From Cerina litoralis (GTDB lineage: Bacteria > Bacteroidota > Bacteroidia > Flavobacteriales > Flavobacteriaceae), in NCBI GenBank assembly GCA_022008415.1, contig JAIRBC010000001.1, forward strand, positions 62,001 to 126,000: 64,000 nt of DNA, written 5' to 3'. Below the pieces are notes generated by a model that did not search any database, was not told where the DNA came from, and saw nothing but the letters and a program-made list of their open reading frames with translations. The translations under genes and the position numbers were made by a program. Positions 8,656 through 18,012 of this stretch are shown in pieces; positions within the stretch are counted from its first letter, which is position 1, and every line of letters starts with the position of its first letter.

Positions 8656-9798
8656 ATGACAACCTTCGATTATATTATCATCGGTGCCGGGGCTGCGGGA
8701 CTTATGCTTGCAGATGGCTTTGGAAAGGAATCCCTTTTTAGGAATAAATCTATCCTCGTAATAGACAGGGACACCAAGCAGACCAATGACCGTACCTGGT
8801 GCTTTTGGGAAAAGGGAAAGGGTGATTTTGACCAATTGGTCCATAAAAGTTGGGATCAGATCTTTTTTGCCGGAACAAATTTTAAATCCCGGCAACCGAT
8901 AAGGCCTTATATCTATAAGATGGTGAGGGGAATCGACTTTTATAGGGAATATCTAGGGCGAATAACCCTGTATCCCAATATTTCGATACTAAAAGCGGAG
9001 GTTCTCGGTATTTGTTCATCACAGGATGGGGTAGAATTAAGCACAAACTTAGGTAGGTATCACTGTAAAATGGCTTTCAACAGCGCTCCTGAGTATGATA
9101 GAATGGTCTCTCAAAAGAAATTTCCGGTATTGCAACAACATTTTCTCGGATGGTTCGTTAAAACCGAAAAACCGACCTTTGACGACCGGACAACCACATT
9201 TATGGATTTTTCGATACCCCAAAAGGGCAATACCCGTTTTATGTACGTGCTCCCCTTTTCAAACACCGAAGCTCTGGTAGAATATACCTTTTTTTCCAAA
9301 AATCCCATGACCGAACAAGAATATGAAGCTGGTCTAAGGGACTACATGAAGAAGCATTTAAAAAGTGCCGGCTATTCCGTATCAGAAATCGAAAAAGGAA
9401 GCATTCCCATGACCTGTTATGATTTTTCATCGGCCAATACCGAAAATTTATTCCATATCGGGGCCGCAGGGGGATGGACCAAAGCAAGTACCGGCTTTAC
9501 GTTTATGAACACGTACAGAAAAACGCAAGCTTTGATAAGGCTACTGAAGAAGGAAAAACCATTGGACAACCTCTATATCAAGGACCGATTTTGGTTCTAC
9601 GATCTGCTCTTGTTAGATATTCTGTACTGCGACAACGCCAAAGGACAACCTATTTTTGAATCCCTTTTCAAGAAACGATCCCCTCAAATGATCTTTAAAT
9701 TTCTGGACGGGAACACCAACCTATGGGAAGACCTGATGATTATTAGTGCTTGTCCGAAGAGGGAGTTTATTAAGGCTTTGCTAAAAAGAATTTTTTAA
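8656..9798 (+). CDS. crtY: Lycopene cyclase family protein
   Basis: FAD-dependent enzyme that closes the beta-ionone rings of lycopene, giving beta-carotene, the precursor of zeaxanthin-type flavobacterial pigments. 380 residues. N-terminal dinucleotide fold YIIIGAGAAGLMLA (residues 6-19), the family signature DRTWCFWE near residues 46-53, and the C-terminal FAD-contact segment GAAGGWTKASTGFTF near 272-286. The other carotenoid genes (crtB, crtI, crtZ) are not in the window. It is convergent with, and overlaps by four bases, the isoprenyl diphosphate synthase gene that may supply its C40 precursors. Confidence 0.93.
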   Translation: MTTFDYIIIGAGAAGLMLADGFGKESLFRNKSILVIDRDTKQTNDRTWCFWEKGKGDFDQLVHKSWDQIFFAGTNFKSRQPIRPYIYKMVRGIDFYREYLGRITLYPNISILKAEVLGICSSQDGVELSTNLGRYHCKMAFNSAPEYDRMVSQKKFPVLQQHFLGWFVKTEKPTFDDRTTTFMDFSIPQKGNTRFMYVLPFSNTEALVEYTFFSKNPMTEQEYEAGLRDYMKKHLKSAGYSVSEIEKGSIPMTCYDFSSANTENLFHIGAAGGWTKASTGFTFMNTYRKTQALIRLLKKEKPLDNLYIKDRFWFYDLLLLDILYCDNAKGQPIFESLFKKRSPQMIFKFLDGNTNLWEDLMIISACPKREFIKALLKRIF

Positions 9799-10769
9799 AT
9801 CAGTCGCATCATCAACCCTTCTCCAAGCTTCCGCAAAATTCTTTTTTTAGCCTCTGATATTTTCAGGGGCTCCAATTTCTCAAAGGCTCTCTGGGTAAAT
9901 CCTTCAATTTCGCTTTGTGCGTATTCAGAAGCACCCGTATTTAAAAAAACATTCTTTACTGCGTTTATTTTGTCCGTAGGGTCTAGGGGAGCTATTGAAA
10001 ATAAATGGTCCAATTCCCGTAATTCCTGAGGACTGGCCAATTCCCGTGCCTTGAGATACAAAAAGGTCTTTTTATTCTCTATGATATCACCACCCACTTG
10101 TTTGCCAAAGGTTTTGGGATCGCCAAAAGCATCCAGATAGTCATCCTGCAGTTGAAAGGCAATCCCCAGATTTCTGCCATATTCATAAATCAAATCCTGA
10201 GCTACCTTATCGACCTCTGCAATTATGGCCCCCATTTGTAGCGCTGCCCCAAGTAAGACTGCGGTTTTGTATTCGATCATCTTAAAATATTCCGGGATCG
10301 TAACGACATCCCTACTCTCAAAATCCACATCGTATTGTTGTCCCTCGCAAACTTCAATCGCCGTTTTTCCCAAAAGTTTTACCAAATCTTTAAAAACAAG
10401 GCCGTTATATCGTTCCAAAAACCGATAGGAACATATGAGCATGGCATCGCCCGACAAAATCCCGGTATTTATATCCCACTTTTTGTGCACCGCCTCTTGT
10501 CCGCGCCTTAAAGGAGCTGCATCCATTATATCATCGTGCACCAAAGAAAAATTATGGAACACTTCTATGGCCAACGCTGCATCCAGTGCCCGGCGATAAT
10601 CCTCCCCGAAGATGTCGGCGGCCATCAATGTCATTACCGGCCTTATGCGTTTGCCCCCTAAGCCGAGAATATAAATTATAGGAGCGTAAAGATTTTGAGG
10701 CTCCTTGATCTGGACCTCCCTTGCGAGATAATCCGTAAACGCGTTACGATAGTGGTCCATGTGGTGCAT
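9795..10769 (-). CDS. Polyprenyl synthetase (probable GGPP/FPP synthase)
   Basis: Head-to-tail isoprenyl diphosphate synthase, 324 residues. The first Asp-rich motif is DDIMD within FSLVHDDIMDAAPLRRG, and the second is DDYLD within LQDDYLDAFGD. GGKRIRP supplies the pyrophosphate-binding site. The residue five positions before the first Asp motif is Phe, which in this family limits product length to about C15-C20. I chose ATG 10769 (a second ATG is at 10760), 16 bases after a -7 box; an in-frame TTG at 10778 is less likely. The convergent neighbour crtY suggests a carotenoid role. Confidence 0.9.
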   Translation of the reverse strand: MHHMDHYRNAFTDYLAREVQIKEPQNLYAPIIYILGLGGKRIRPVMTLMAADIFGEDYRRALDAALAIEVFHNFSLVHDDIMDAAPLRRGQEAVHKKWDINTGILSGDAMLICSYRFLERYNGLVFKDLVKLLGKTAIEVCEGQQYDVDFESRDVVTIPEYFKMIEYKTAVLLGAALQMGAIIAEVDKVAQDLIYEYGRNLGIAFQLQDDYLDAFGDPKTFGKQVGGDIIENKKTFLYLKARELASPQELRELDHLFSIAPLDPTDKINAVKNVFLNTGASEYAQSEIEGFTQRAFEKLEPLKISEAKKRILRKLGEGLMMRLI

Positions 10770-10785
10770 ATGGTTCAAATTTTTC

Positions 10786-10793
10786 CAAAAATA
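10786..10793 (-). promoter_or_regulatory. -7 promoter box for the polyprenyl synthetase
   Basis: The minus strand reads TATTTTTG, matching TAnnTTTG, 16 bases before ATG 10769. With the box at 10931-10938 on the other strand it forms a divergent promoter region of about 150 bases. Confidence 0.45.
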
Positions 10794-10903
10794 CGTCGCT
10801 TTTTACGATCCGCTTTACCCGTTGCGGTTTTTCCTTTATAAACATAGCTAATCGTAGAACATCTTCATAAAAAAATGTTAAAAAAGTATAATACTTAGAA
10901 AAC

Positions 10904-10938
10904 TTTTGTGGTGTTTAAAGTTTCCGTGCTTACATTTG
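10904..10938 (+). promoter_or_regulatory. Promoter of the tetR-tolC-RND efflux operon
   Basis: TTTTG at 10904-10908 (-33) and TACATTTG at 10931-10938 (-7) are separated by 22 bases. The tetR ATG follows at 10948, nine bases after the box, so the transcript is predicted to be leaderless. Confidence 0.6.
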
Positions 10939-10947
10939 CGACCTATT

Positions 10948-11553
10948 ATGAAAGAGAAGATCACAGAAAAAGCAACCGAAATGTTCCTGAACCTAGGGTT
11001 CAAAAGCGTGACCATGGACGATTTGGCGCAAGAAATGGGGATGTCTAAAAAAACCATCTATTCCCTTTTTGAAAATAAGACAAAATTGGTGGATGAATGT
11101 ACCCAATATCTTTTTAAGTCCATAACCGATGGCATAGACAGGATTATAGCCTTGGGCAAGAACCCCATTGAGGAGCAATTCGAAATTAAAAAATTTATAG
11201 CGCAACATTTAAAGGACGAAAAATCCTCTCCTCAGTACCAATTGCAAAAATACTATCCAAAAATATATAAAACCCTGCACCGACAAGAGTACGATACCAT
11301 GTTGCATTGCGTAACCTCCAATTTGGAACGGGGAATTAGTCAAGGAATCTATCGGAAAAATTTGGATGTGCCCTTTACGGCCAGAATCTATTTCTCCGGT
11401 ATGTCAAGCATAAAAAATAGGGGGCTTTTCCCTCATGAGCTGTTTCCTAAATCTACCTTGGCCGATATTTATCTGGAGTACCACATCCGAGGCATTGCGA
11501 CCGAAAAAGGACAACAAATACTAAATCGGATTATCAATTCAAAACAGCAATAG
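10948..11553 (+). CDS. TetR/AcrR family transcriptional regulator
   Basis: 201 residues, probable repressor of the efflux genes that follow. The N-terminal helix-turn-helix reads KATEMFLNLGFKSVTMDDLAQEMGMSKK, TIYSLFENKTKLVDE; the rest is the variable ligand/dimer domain. A GTG at 10906 is in frame but lies in the promoter, so ATG 10948 is preferred. It begins the four-gene cluster TetR-TolC-adaptor-RND. Confidence 0.92.
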   Translation: MKEKITEKATEMFLNLGFKSVTMDDLAQEMGMSKKTIYSLFENKTKLVDECTQYLFKSITDGIDRIIALGKNPIEEQFEIKKFIAQHLKDEKSSPQYQLQKYYPKIYKTLHRQEYDTMLHCVTSNLERGISQGIYRKNLDVPFTARIYFSGMSSIKNRGLFPHELFPKSTLADIYLEYHIRGIATEKGQQILNRIINSKQQ

Positions 11554-11724
11554 ATGAGACTTATTTTTCTGAAACTACCGTTTTTTTCGTGGAAATCAGG
11601 GTCTATAAATAAGAACCGAGACGTAAGTCATAAGGCTAAAAATTCATTGATGACCCCCCTCGCCGTAACCACAGCACTATCTAATTTGAGGGCTAGTCTC
11701 TTGGTTCTAGGCTCGGAAAGGTCA

Positions 11725-13086
11725 ATGTTTGCCCACAAATATCCTGTAAGGAGCATTTTTTTCATAATGCTTCTAATGCTTCACTTGGGTAAGGCTTATG
11801 CCCAAGGACCCGGACAAACCCAGCGCTTTACCTTGGAGGAAGCCATCGCCTTTGCCCAAGCCAACAATTATAGCAGCATAAATGCCGGCAGGGATATGGA
11901 GGATGCACAGAAGCAAAAATGGGAAACAATTGCGAGCGGTCTACCTCAGATAAATGGCGATATCGGGTATCAGAACCAGCTAAAACAGCAGGTTACCCTG
12001 TTGCCCGCTGAAATTGCCGGTGGGGAACCTGGAACCTATATTCCCGTTACCTTTGGCCAGTCCCAATCTGCAGTGGCCACTGCTACATTAAGGCAACAAA
12101 TTTTTGACGGGTCCTATATTGTCGGGGTTCAGGCTACCAAGACTTTTTTGGAATACAGCGCCAACAACAAGGAAAAAACAGACCTCGATGTACGCAAATC
12201 CGTGGTGCAGGCCTATGGTAACGTGTTACTGGCACAGGAAACCGTATCGATATTGGAAAAAAACCAAGCCGCCTTGGACAAAAATCTCAGAGAGACCCAA
12301 ATAATTTATGAGAACGGACTGGGTGATGAGGAGAGTGTAGAACAATTGCAGATAACCCTGGCCTCTATTGAAAACCAGTTAAAAAATGCCGAGCGCTTTG
12401 AGGATATCACGGTACAGACGCTCAATCTGGTCATGGGGCGCGAGATATATGCCCCCATTCAACTAGCGGAAGACCTAGATCAGCTCTTACAGGCAAATAT
12501 GGATCTTGGCATCGTGCAGGAGGTATTCAACTTGGAAAACAACGTAGATTACAAAATAGCGACGAACCTCAACGAACAACGCTTTCTTGAACTAAAACTG
12601 GCAAAGAGTTATAACTTGCCTACCTTGAACGCTTTTGTCAATTACGGTGCGTCTGCCTATAGCAACAATTTCAGTTTTTTTAGCAAGGATCAAAAATGGT
12701 ACGATTCGTCCATTTTGGGTTTGGATCTTAAAATCCCTCTTTTTAGTTCGCTAGGCAGGAACGCAACCATCCAAAGGGCAAAAATAGCCCTCGATAAGGC
12801 CAAGACCCAACTAACGGAGACCGAACAAAACATTCAACTACAGTTAGAACGGGCTAAGAGCGACTATCTGTTCGCCATAGAGAATTACAATACTTCCAAG
12901 GATAACCTTGGATTGGCAGAGCGGATAGAGGCCAAGAACGAGACCAAGTATTTTGAAGGCCTTGCCACAAGTTTTGACCTGCGCCAGGCCCAGACCCAGC
13001 TCTATTCCGCACAACAGGAATACCTACAGTCTATGGTAAAAGTAATCAATCAGAAGACAGAACTGGAAACGATCTTGAATAATTGA
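11725..13086 (+). CDS. TolC-family outer membrane efflux protein
   Basis: Outer-membrane channel of a tripartite drug/solute exporter, 453 residues. The ATG at 11725 gives a good signal peptide (RSIFFIMLLMLHLGKAYAQ), followed by the first OEP repeat (FTLEEAIAFAQANN) and helical coiled regions (AQETVSILEKNQAALDKNLRE; second repeat with LGLAERIEAKNETKYFEGLATSFDLRQAQTQL). The frame is open back to an ATG at 11554 that abuts the tetR stop, but those 57 residues are not signal-like, so the internal start is preferred. Confidence 0.92.
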   Translation: MFAHKYPVRSIFFIMLLMLHLGKAYAQGPGQTQRFTLEEAIAFAQANNYSSINAGRDMEDAQKQKWETIASGLPQINGDIGYQNQLKQQVTLLPAEIAGGEPGTYIPVTFGQSQSAVATATLRQQIFDGSYIVGVQATKTFLEYSANNKEKTDLDVRKSVVQAYGNVLLAQETVSILEKNQAALDKNLRETQIIYENGLGDEESVEQLQITLASIENQLKNAERFEDITVQTLNLVMGREIYAPIQLAEDLDQLLQANMDLGIVQEVFNLENNVDYKIATNLNEQRFLELKLAKSYNLPTLNAFVNYGASAYSNNFSFFSKDQKWYDSSILGLDLKIPLFSSLGRNATIQRAKIALDKAKTQLTETEQNIQLQLERAKSDYLFAIENYNTSKDNLGLAERIEAKNETKYFEGLATSFDLRQAQTQLYSAQQEYLQSMVKVINQKTELETILNN

Positions 13087-13170
13087 AGTGAAAAATGTTT
13101 AAGGACCTTACTGATAAACTCTTACACTTTTAACCATCTAAACTAAAAAACAACGCATAAAACTATCCAA

Positions 13171-14361
13171 ATGAAAAAAATTGTAACGATCCTAACCATG
13201 GTCATATTTCTTATGGCTTGCGGAAGCAAGAGCGCCCAGTCCGTCCACGACGTAATTGCCTCAGGGAACCTCAAAGAGATCAGGGCCACAAAAACAGCTA
13301 TCTCCGAGAAGCACAAATTGCTGGAACAGCAAATAAAATTGTTGGATTCTGCAATAGGGGCTTTGGATTCGGATGAGAAATTTCCGCTGGTAAGTACCCT
13401 TGAGGTCAAGTCCCAAACGTTCAACCACTTTTTAGACCTGCAGGGAGGGGTAAAGACCAAGCAAAACGTACTTATTTACCCGGAGATGGCGGGCACCCTA
13501 TTGAAGGTATACGTCAAGGAAGGCCAAAAAGTGGCCCAAGGTCAATTGTTGGCCACTATAGACGATGGGGGCATGGCCAGCCAAGTGGCACAAATGAAAA
13601 CACAGGCCGCTTTAGCAAAGACAACCTTTGAGCGACAACAAAGGTTATGGGACCAAAAAATTGGTTCGGAAATACAATATTTACAAGCCAAATCCAGTTA
13701 CGAGGCCCAAGAAAGTACAGTAAAACAAATGGAGAGCCAATTGGAGAAAATGAATATTAGAGCTCCATTCTCCGGTATCATAGACGACGTAATCAAAGAC
13801 CAGGGAACGGTAGTATCGCCCGGTCCGGGGTCGGAGATTTTCCGAATCGTAAACCTTTCCAATATGTACATTGAGGTAGAGGTCCCGGAGAACTATCTGG
13901 GCAGCGTTACCAAAGGAAAGGAAGTAAGGGTCTATTTTCCAGTTTTAAGTGACAGTATTACAACCCAGATCCGTGAAACTGGGAATTTTATCAACCCAAA
14001 TAACCGTTCGTTCAAAGTAGAGATTCCGGTTCCGAATTCCAACGGGAAAATAAAGCCAAACCTCACGGCCAAGGTACAGATCAATGATTACACCAAGGAG
14101 AATGCGATCATGATTCCCCAAAGTATTATTTCGGAAAATGCAGAAGGGGAGCAATATGCCTTTGTAGCCAAAGACCCCAATTCGAAAAATGAGGCTATTG
14201 CGCAAAAGGTCATAATTACGACCGGAAAGACCCAAGGGCCCGATGTGGAAATCCTATCCGGTATCCAAGATGGCGATCAGGTGATAAAGGAAGGCGCAAG
14301 AAGCGTCAAGGATGGTCAAAAAATTAAAATCCTCAACCAGTTGGCGGTCGGTACTCGGTAG
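13171..14361 (+). CDS. RND efflux periplasmic adaptor (membrane fusion lipoprotein)
   Basis: 396 residues. A lipoprotein signal ends in the lipobox LMAC near residue 17. A coiled coil at residues 28-55 (KEIRATKTAISEKHKLLEQQIKLLDSAI) precedes the biotinyl-lipoyl-like domain (VYVKEGQKVAQGQLLATIDDGG), a hairpin (TFERQQRLWDQKIGSEIQYLQAKSSYEAQ) and the beta-barrel part (SNMYIEVEVPENYLGSV). It bridges the RND pump at 14445 and the TolC protein at 11725. It follows tolC by 84 bases and precedes the pump by 83. Confidence 0.93.
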   Translation: MKKIVTILTMVIFLMACGSKSAQSVHDVIASGNLKEIRATKTAISEKHKLLEQQIKLLDSAIGALDSDEKFPLVSTLEVKSQTFNHFLDLQGGVKTKQNVLIYPEMAGTLLKVYVKEGQKVAQGQLLATIDDGGMASQVAQMKTQAALAKTTFERQQRLWDQKIGSEIQYLQAKSSYEAQESTVKQMESQLEKMNIRAPFSGIIDDVIKDQGTVVSPGPGSEIFRIVNLSNMYIEVEVPENYLGSVTKGKEVRVYFPVLSDSITTQIRETGNFINPNNRSFKVEIPVPNSNGKIKPNLTAKVQINDYTKENAIMIPQSIISENAEGEQYAFVAKDPNSKNEAIAQKVIITTGKTQGPDVEILSGIQDGDQVIKEGARSVKDGQKIKILNQLAVGTR

Positions 14362-14444
14362 TCCTTAGACGAGAATATCTATCCTATTAGCCGGCAACAA
14401 CTAACGATTACCCACTATAGACAACTGACTAACGACTAATTAAA

Positions 14445-17400
14445 ATGAGCAAATCGGAAAAGAATGCAAATAAAGAGTTTGGATTGTCCTCATGGGCAAT
14501 TGACAATCCATCGGTAATCTATGTTATCATAGGCATCTTTTTTTGGATCGGATTAAAGGCCTATTTTGCCATGCCCCGGGAAGATTTTCCAGAAATCGTT
14601 GAAACCAAGATCTATATAAGCACTCCCTATCCGGGCAATACGGCCGAGGATATTGAACGGTTGATCACGGATCCCCTGGAAAAGGAGTTGAAGAATGTGA
14701 GCAACCTCGTAGAGATTACCTCAACCTCGCAAGAAGACTATTCCATTATTACCGTTGAATTCGACGAGGATATTACCGTAGATGCTGCCAAACAGAAAGT
14801 AAAGGACGAAGTAGATGGGGAAAAGGCCAGTGAGGATTGGCCCACTTTTAACGGGGCCAAGGTAGAGCCCAATGTGTTCGACCTCAATTTTTCGGAAGAG
14901 GTACCCATTATGAACATTAATTTTACTGGGGACTATCCAGTAGAAAAATTAAAACAGTATGCAGAATACCTTCAGGATGAAATAGAAGAGCTGCCAGAAA
15001 TTAAAAAGGTGGATATCCGCGGGGCACAGGAAAAAGAAGTCGAAGTTGCCGTGGACATCTTCAAAATGATGGCCGCCAAGGTGAGTTTTACCGACGTAAT
15101 ACAGGCCATTTCCAACGGCAATATGACCATGTCCGCGGGCAACTTAAAAACCAATGAGCAAAGGCGGACCATTCGAATTCTCGGTGAAATAGAAAATCCG
15201 GCACAGCTAAACAATTTCGTTGTAAAATCTGAAAACGGGGCCGTATATCTCAAAGATATCGCCCAGGTAAGCTTTAAAGAAGAAGACAAGACAACCTACG
15301 CCCGGGAATTTGGCGATAATGTTGTGATGCTGGACGTAAAGAAAAGAGCAGGGAAGAACATGATCGAAGCGGCGGATAAGATCAAGGCCTTGGTAAAGGA
15401 TGTAGAGGCCAATTATTACCCATCCGGCCTTCATATTTCCATTGCCAACGATTCCTCCACCAGAACCTTGAACCAAGTAGACGATTTGGTCAACAATATT
15501 ATATTTGGGATTATTCTGGTGGTTACCGTACTTATGTTTTTCCTTGGATTTAGGAATGCCCTGTTCGTCGGCTTTGCGATTCCAATGTCCATGTTTATGT
15601 CTTTTATGATCCTGAACTTGTTGGGATATACCTTAAATACAATGATTCTTTTTGGTCTTATCATGGGCCTCGGAATGTTGGTGGATAACGGTATCGTGGT
15701 CGTAGAAAACGTCTACCGATTAATGGACGAGGGAATGTCGCGGACCCAGGCCGCCAAAAAAGGGATCGGCGAGATCGCCTTTCCGATTATCATTTCTACG
15801 CTTACAACGGTGGCCGCCTTTGTTCCCTTGGGACTTTGGCCCGGTATCTTTGGCCAGTTTATGAAATATTTCCCCATTACGCTGTCCGTGGTACTGGGAT
15901 CCTCGCTCTTTGTGGCCATTTTTATGAACTCCATGTTGGTGTCCCAATTTATGGACACTTCGGAAAAGGAACTCACCCTAAAACAATTGATTCGGATAAG
16001 CATCATTTTAGGAGGCATCGGATTGCTCATTGTTATTTTTGGAGGTGCCATGCACGGTTTGGGAACGGTTATGATCGTAACGGCCGTCATGTTTTGGGTC
16101 TACAAATACTTCCTGAAAAAATGGGCCATCAATTTTCAGAAAGGCAGCATGGTACGGTTCGAAAATTGGTACGAAAGACGCCTAAAGCACGCCTTGAAGA
16201 AGAACAATGTTTATTGGTATGTTGGGCTTACTACCTTGCTTTTGTTCGGGGTAATTATGCTTTTTGGCTGGTCCATAGGTACGCAAAGAACCAAAATAGA
16301 ATTTTTTCCGGACGCCACCCCCAACGAATTCTTTGTCTATATTGAATATCCACAGGGCACCGCAATTGAAAAGACCAACAAGGTTACCAAGGAAATTGAG
16401 AAGCGCGTCTCGGATGTGCTCAATGAGAAAGAATACATGGACGGGGACGAGAACTACATGGTGACTTCCTTTGTCTCCCAGGTAGGGGAAGGTGCCGGCA
16501 ATCCGTTTACCGATGGGGGTTCGGCAGCGGAAATGCCACATCGGGGAAAAATAACCGTCAATTTTAGCGAGTTTAAATACCGAAGAGGAAAAGATACCGA
16601 GAAAATTCGGCAAAAAGTTCAGGAAGCCCTGAGCGGCATTTATCCTGGGCTTGCCATCTCTGTAGAAAAACAGCCCAGCGGGCCTCCGGCAGGTTATCCG
16701 ATCAATATTGAGTTAGAAGGCAAGGATTACGACGAATTGATCAACACGGCAGAAAATATGTTGAATTTTATCAATTCAAAGAATATTGCCGGAATTGAAG
16801 AGCTCAAGGTCGACGTAAATAAGAGTAAACCCTCCATGCAGGTAGTGGTAGATCGGGAGAAAGCAGGGGAGCTTGGGGTTTCCACAGGTCAGGTAGGAAA
16901 CCAACTGCGAAGGTCTCTTTTTGGTGAAAAGGCCGGGGTTTACAAGAAAGACGGAGACGATTACGACATTAACGTTAGGTTTAACGAGGATATCCGTTAT
17001 AACAAAAATGCCCTCTTTAATCAGAACATCATATTTCGGGATCCCGCAACCGGTAAAATTAAGGAGATCCCTATTTCTTCGGTGGCGAAAGAAAAGAATA
17101 CTTCGGCCTTCAGTGCCATCAAGCACAGGGACAATAGAAGGGTCGTAACGGTTTATTCCGGACTAAAGCCTGGATTTACGGATGCTGCCGCAATTGTTGC
17201 CGAGATTCAGAAGGAAATGACCGATTTTAATGAACTTCCCAACGATATCAAAATAGATTATACGGGCCAGATAGAAGAGCAGAACAAGCAGATGAGTTTT
17301 TTGGTGGGGGCATTCTTTTCCGGTCTGGGCCTTATCATGCTGATCTTGGTCTTTCAGTTTGGAGGTATTTCTAAACCTGCGATAATTATGATAGCCATTT

Positions 17401-17942
17401 TCCTGAGTTTAATTGGTGTCTTTGGCGGGTTGATGATAACCGGGAAACCCTTTGTTATCATGATGACCATGATGGGCATTATTTCCTTGGCGGGGATCGT
17501 GGTCAACAACGGCGTGGTGCTGCTGGATTATACCCAGATCCTAATAGACCGGAAAAAGGTGGTGGAAAATATGGACGAAAAAGAAATGCTGACGAGGGAA
17601 GCGGTTAGGGATATCATTATTCAAGGGGGTAAAGCCAGGTTAAGGCCGGTGATTCTTACCGCGATTACCACCGTATTGGGCCTGATACCCTTGGCCATTG
17701 GTCTGAACATCGATTTCTTTTCCCTTTTTTCCCAACTGGACCCAAAAATATACGTGGGTGGGGATAACGTAATTTTTTGGGGGCCATTGGCCTGGACCGT
17801 GATCTACGGCCTGCTCGTCGCTACCTTCCTGACCCTGATAATAGTCCCCACCCTGTTTTATATCATTTATAGATGGAAGCTGAGGATATGGGGACGAAAG
17901 GATAAAATTGAACCAAAGCTAGACGAACCAACATTGGGTTGA
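14445..17942 (+). CDS. Efflux RND transporter permease (AcrB/MMPL type)
   Basis: Inner-membrane proton-driven exporter, 1165 residues, about 100 longer than AcrB. Typical parts: MPREDFPEIVETKIYISTPYPG at the start of the first porter loop, GLIMGLGMLVDNGIVVVENVYRLMDEG in helix 4, and MMGIISLAGIVVNNGVVLLDY in helix 10. The helix-4 acid pair DD of AcrB reads DN here, and the helix-10 position equivalent to Lys940 reads Asn, so the proton relay differs from AcrB. An extra membrane segment and loop near residues 505-560 explain the length. Substrate unknown. Confidence 0.94.
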   Translation: MSKSEKNANKEFGLSSWAIDNPSVIYVIIGIFFWIGLKAYFAMPREDFPEIVETKIYISTPYPGNTAEDIERLITDPLEKELKNVSNLVEITSTSQEDYSIITVEFDEDITVDAAKQKVKDEVDGEKASEDWPTFNGAKVEPNVFDLNFSEEVPIMNINFTGDYPVEKLKQYAEYLQDEIEELPEIKKVDIRGAQEKEVEVAVDIFKMMAAKVSFTDVIQAISNGNMTMSAGNLKTNEQRRTIRILGEIENPAQLNNFVVKSENGAVYLKDIAQVSFKEEDKTTYAREFGDNVVMLDVKKRAGKNMIEAADKIKALVKDVEANYYPSGLHISIANDSSTRTLNQVDDLVNNIIFGIILVVTVLMFFLGFRNALFVGFAIPMSMFMSFMILNLLGYTLNTMILFGLIMGLGMLVDNGIVVVENVYRLMDEGMSRTQAAKKGIGEIAFPIIISTLTTVAAFVPLGLWPGIFGQFMKYFPITLSVVLGSSLFVAIFMNSMLVSQFMDTSEKELTLKQLIRISIILGGIGLLIVIFGGAMHGLGTVMIVTAVMFWVYKYFLKKWAINFQKGSMVRFENWYERRLKHALKKNNVYWYVGLTTLLLFGVIMLFGWSIGTQRTKIEFFPDATPNEFFVYIEYPQGTAIEKTNKVTKEIEKRVSDVLNEKEYMDGDENYMVTSFVSQVGEGAGNPFTDGGSAAEMPHRGKITVNFSEFKYRRGKDTEKIRQKVQEALSGIYPGLAISVEKQPSGPPAGYPINIELEGKDYDELINTAENMLNFINSKNIAGIEELKVDVNKSKPSMQVVVDREKAGELGVSTGQVGNQLRRSLFGEKAGVYKKDGDDYDINVRFNEDIRYNKNALFNQNIIFRDPATGKIKEIPISSVAKEKNTSAFSAIKHRDNRRVVTVYSGLKPGFTDAAAIVAEIQKEMTDFNELPNDIKIDYTGQIEEQNKQMSFLVGAFFSGLGLIMLILVFQFGGISKPAIIMIAIFLSLIGVFGGLMITGKPFVIMMTMMGIISLAGIVVNNGVVLLDYTQILIDRKKVVENMDEKEMLTREAVRDIIIQGGKARLRPVILTAITTVLGLIPLAIGLNIDFFSLFSQLDPKIYVGGDNVIFWGPLAWTVIYGLLVATFLTLIIVPTLFYIIYRWKLRIWGRKDKIEPKLDEPTLG

Positions 17943-18012
17943 TGGAATTTTGATCGCTGTACGCCATTCGCAAATGCGTAAAGCGCCTAGCGATATGCGC
18001 AGGGCGTATCAT
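17943..18012. terminator. Structured gap between convergent RND and ClC genes
   Basis: The 70-base gap contains GATATGC...GGCGTATC arms (about 17993-18011) and a TACGCC/GGCGTA pair spanning most of the gap, able to fold as stem-loops. There is no clean T-run, so a bidirectional terminator role is only likely from its position between two converging genes. Confidence 0.3.

Noticed and set aside
11554-11724. An upstream start for the TolC gene at ATG 11554
   Set aside because: The extra 57 residues are not signal-like, whereas ATG 11725 begins a clear signal peptide.
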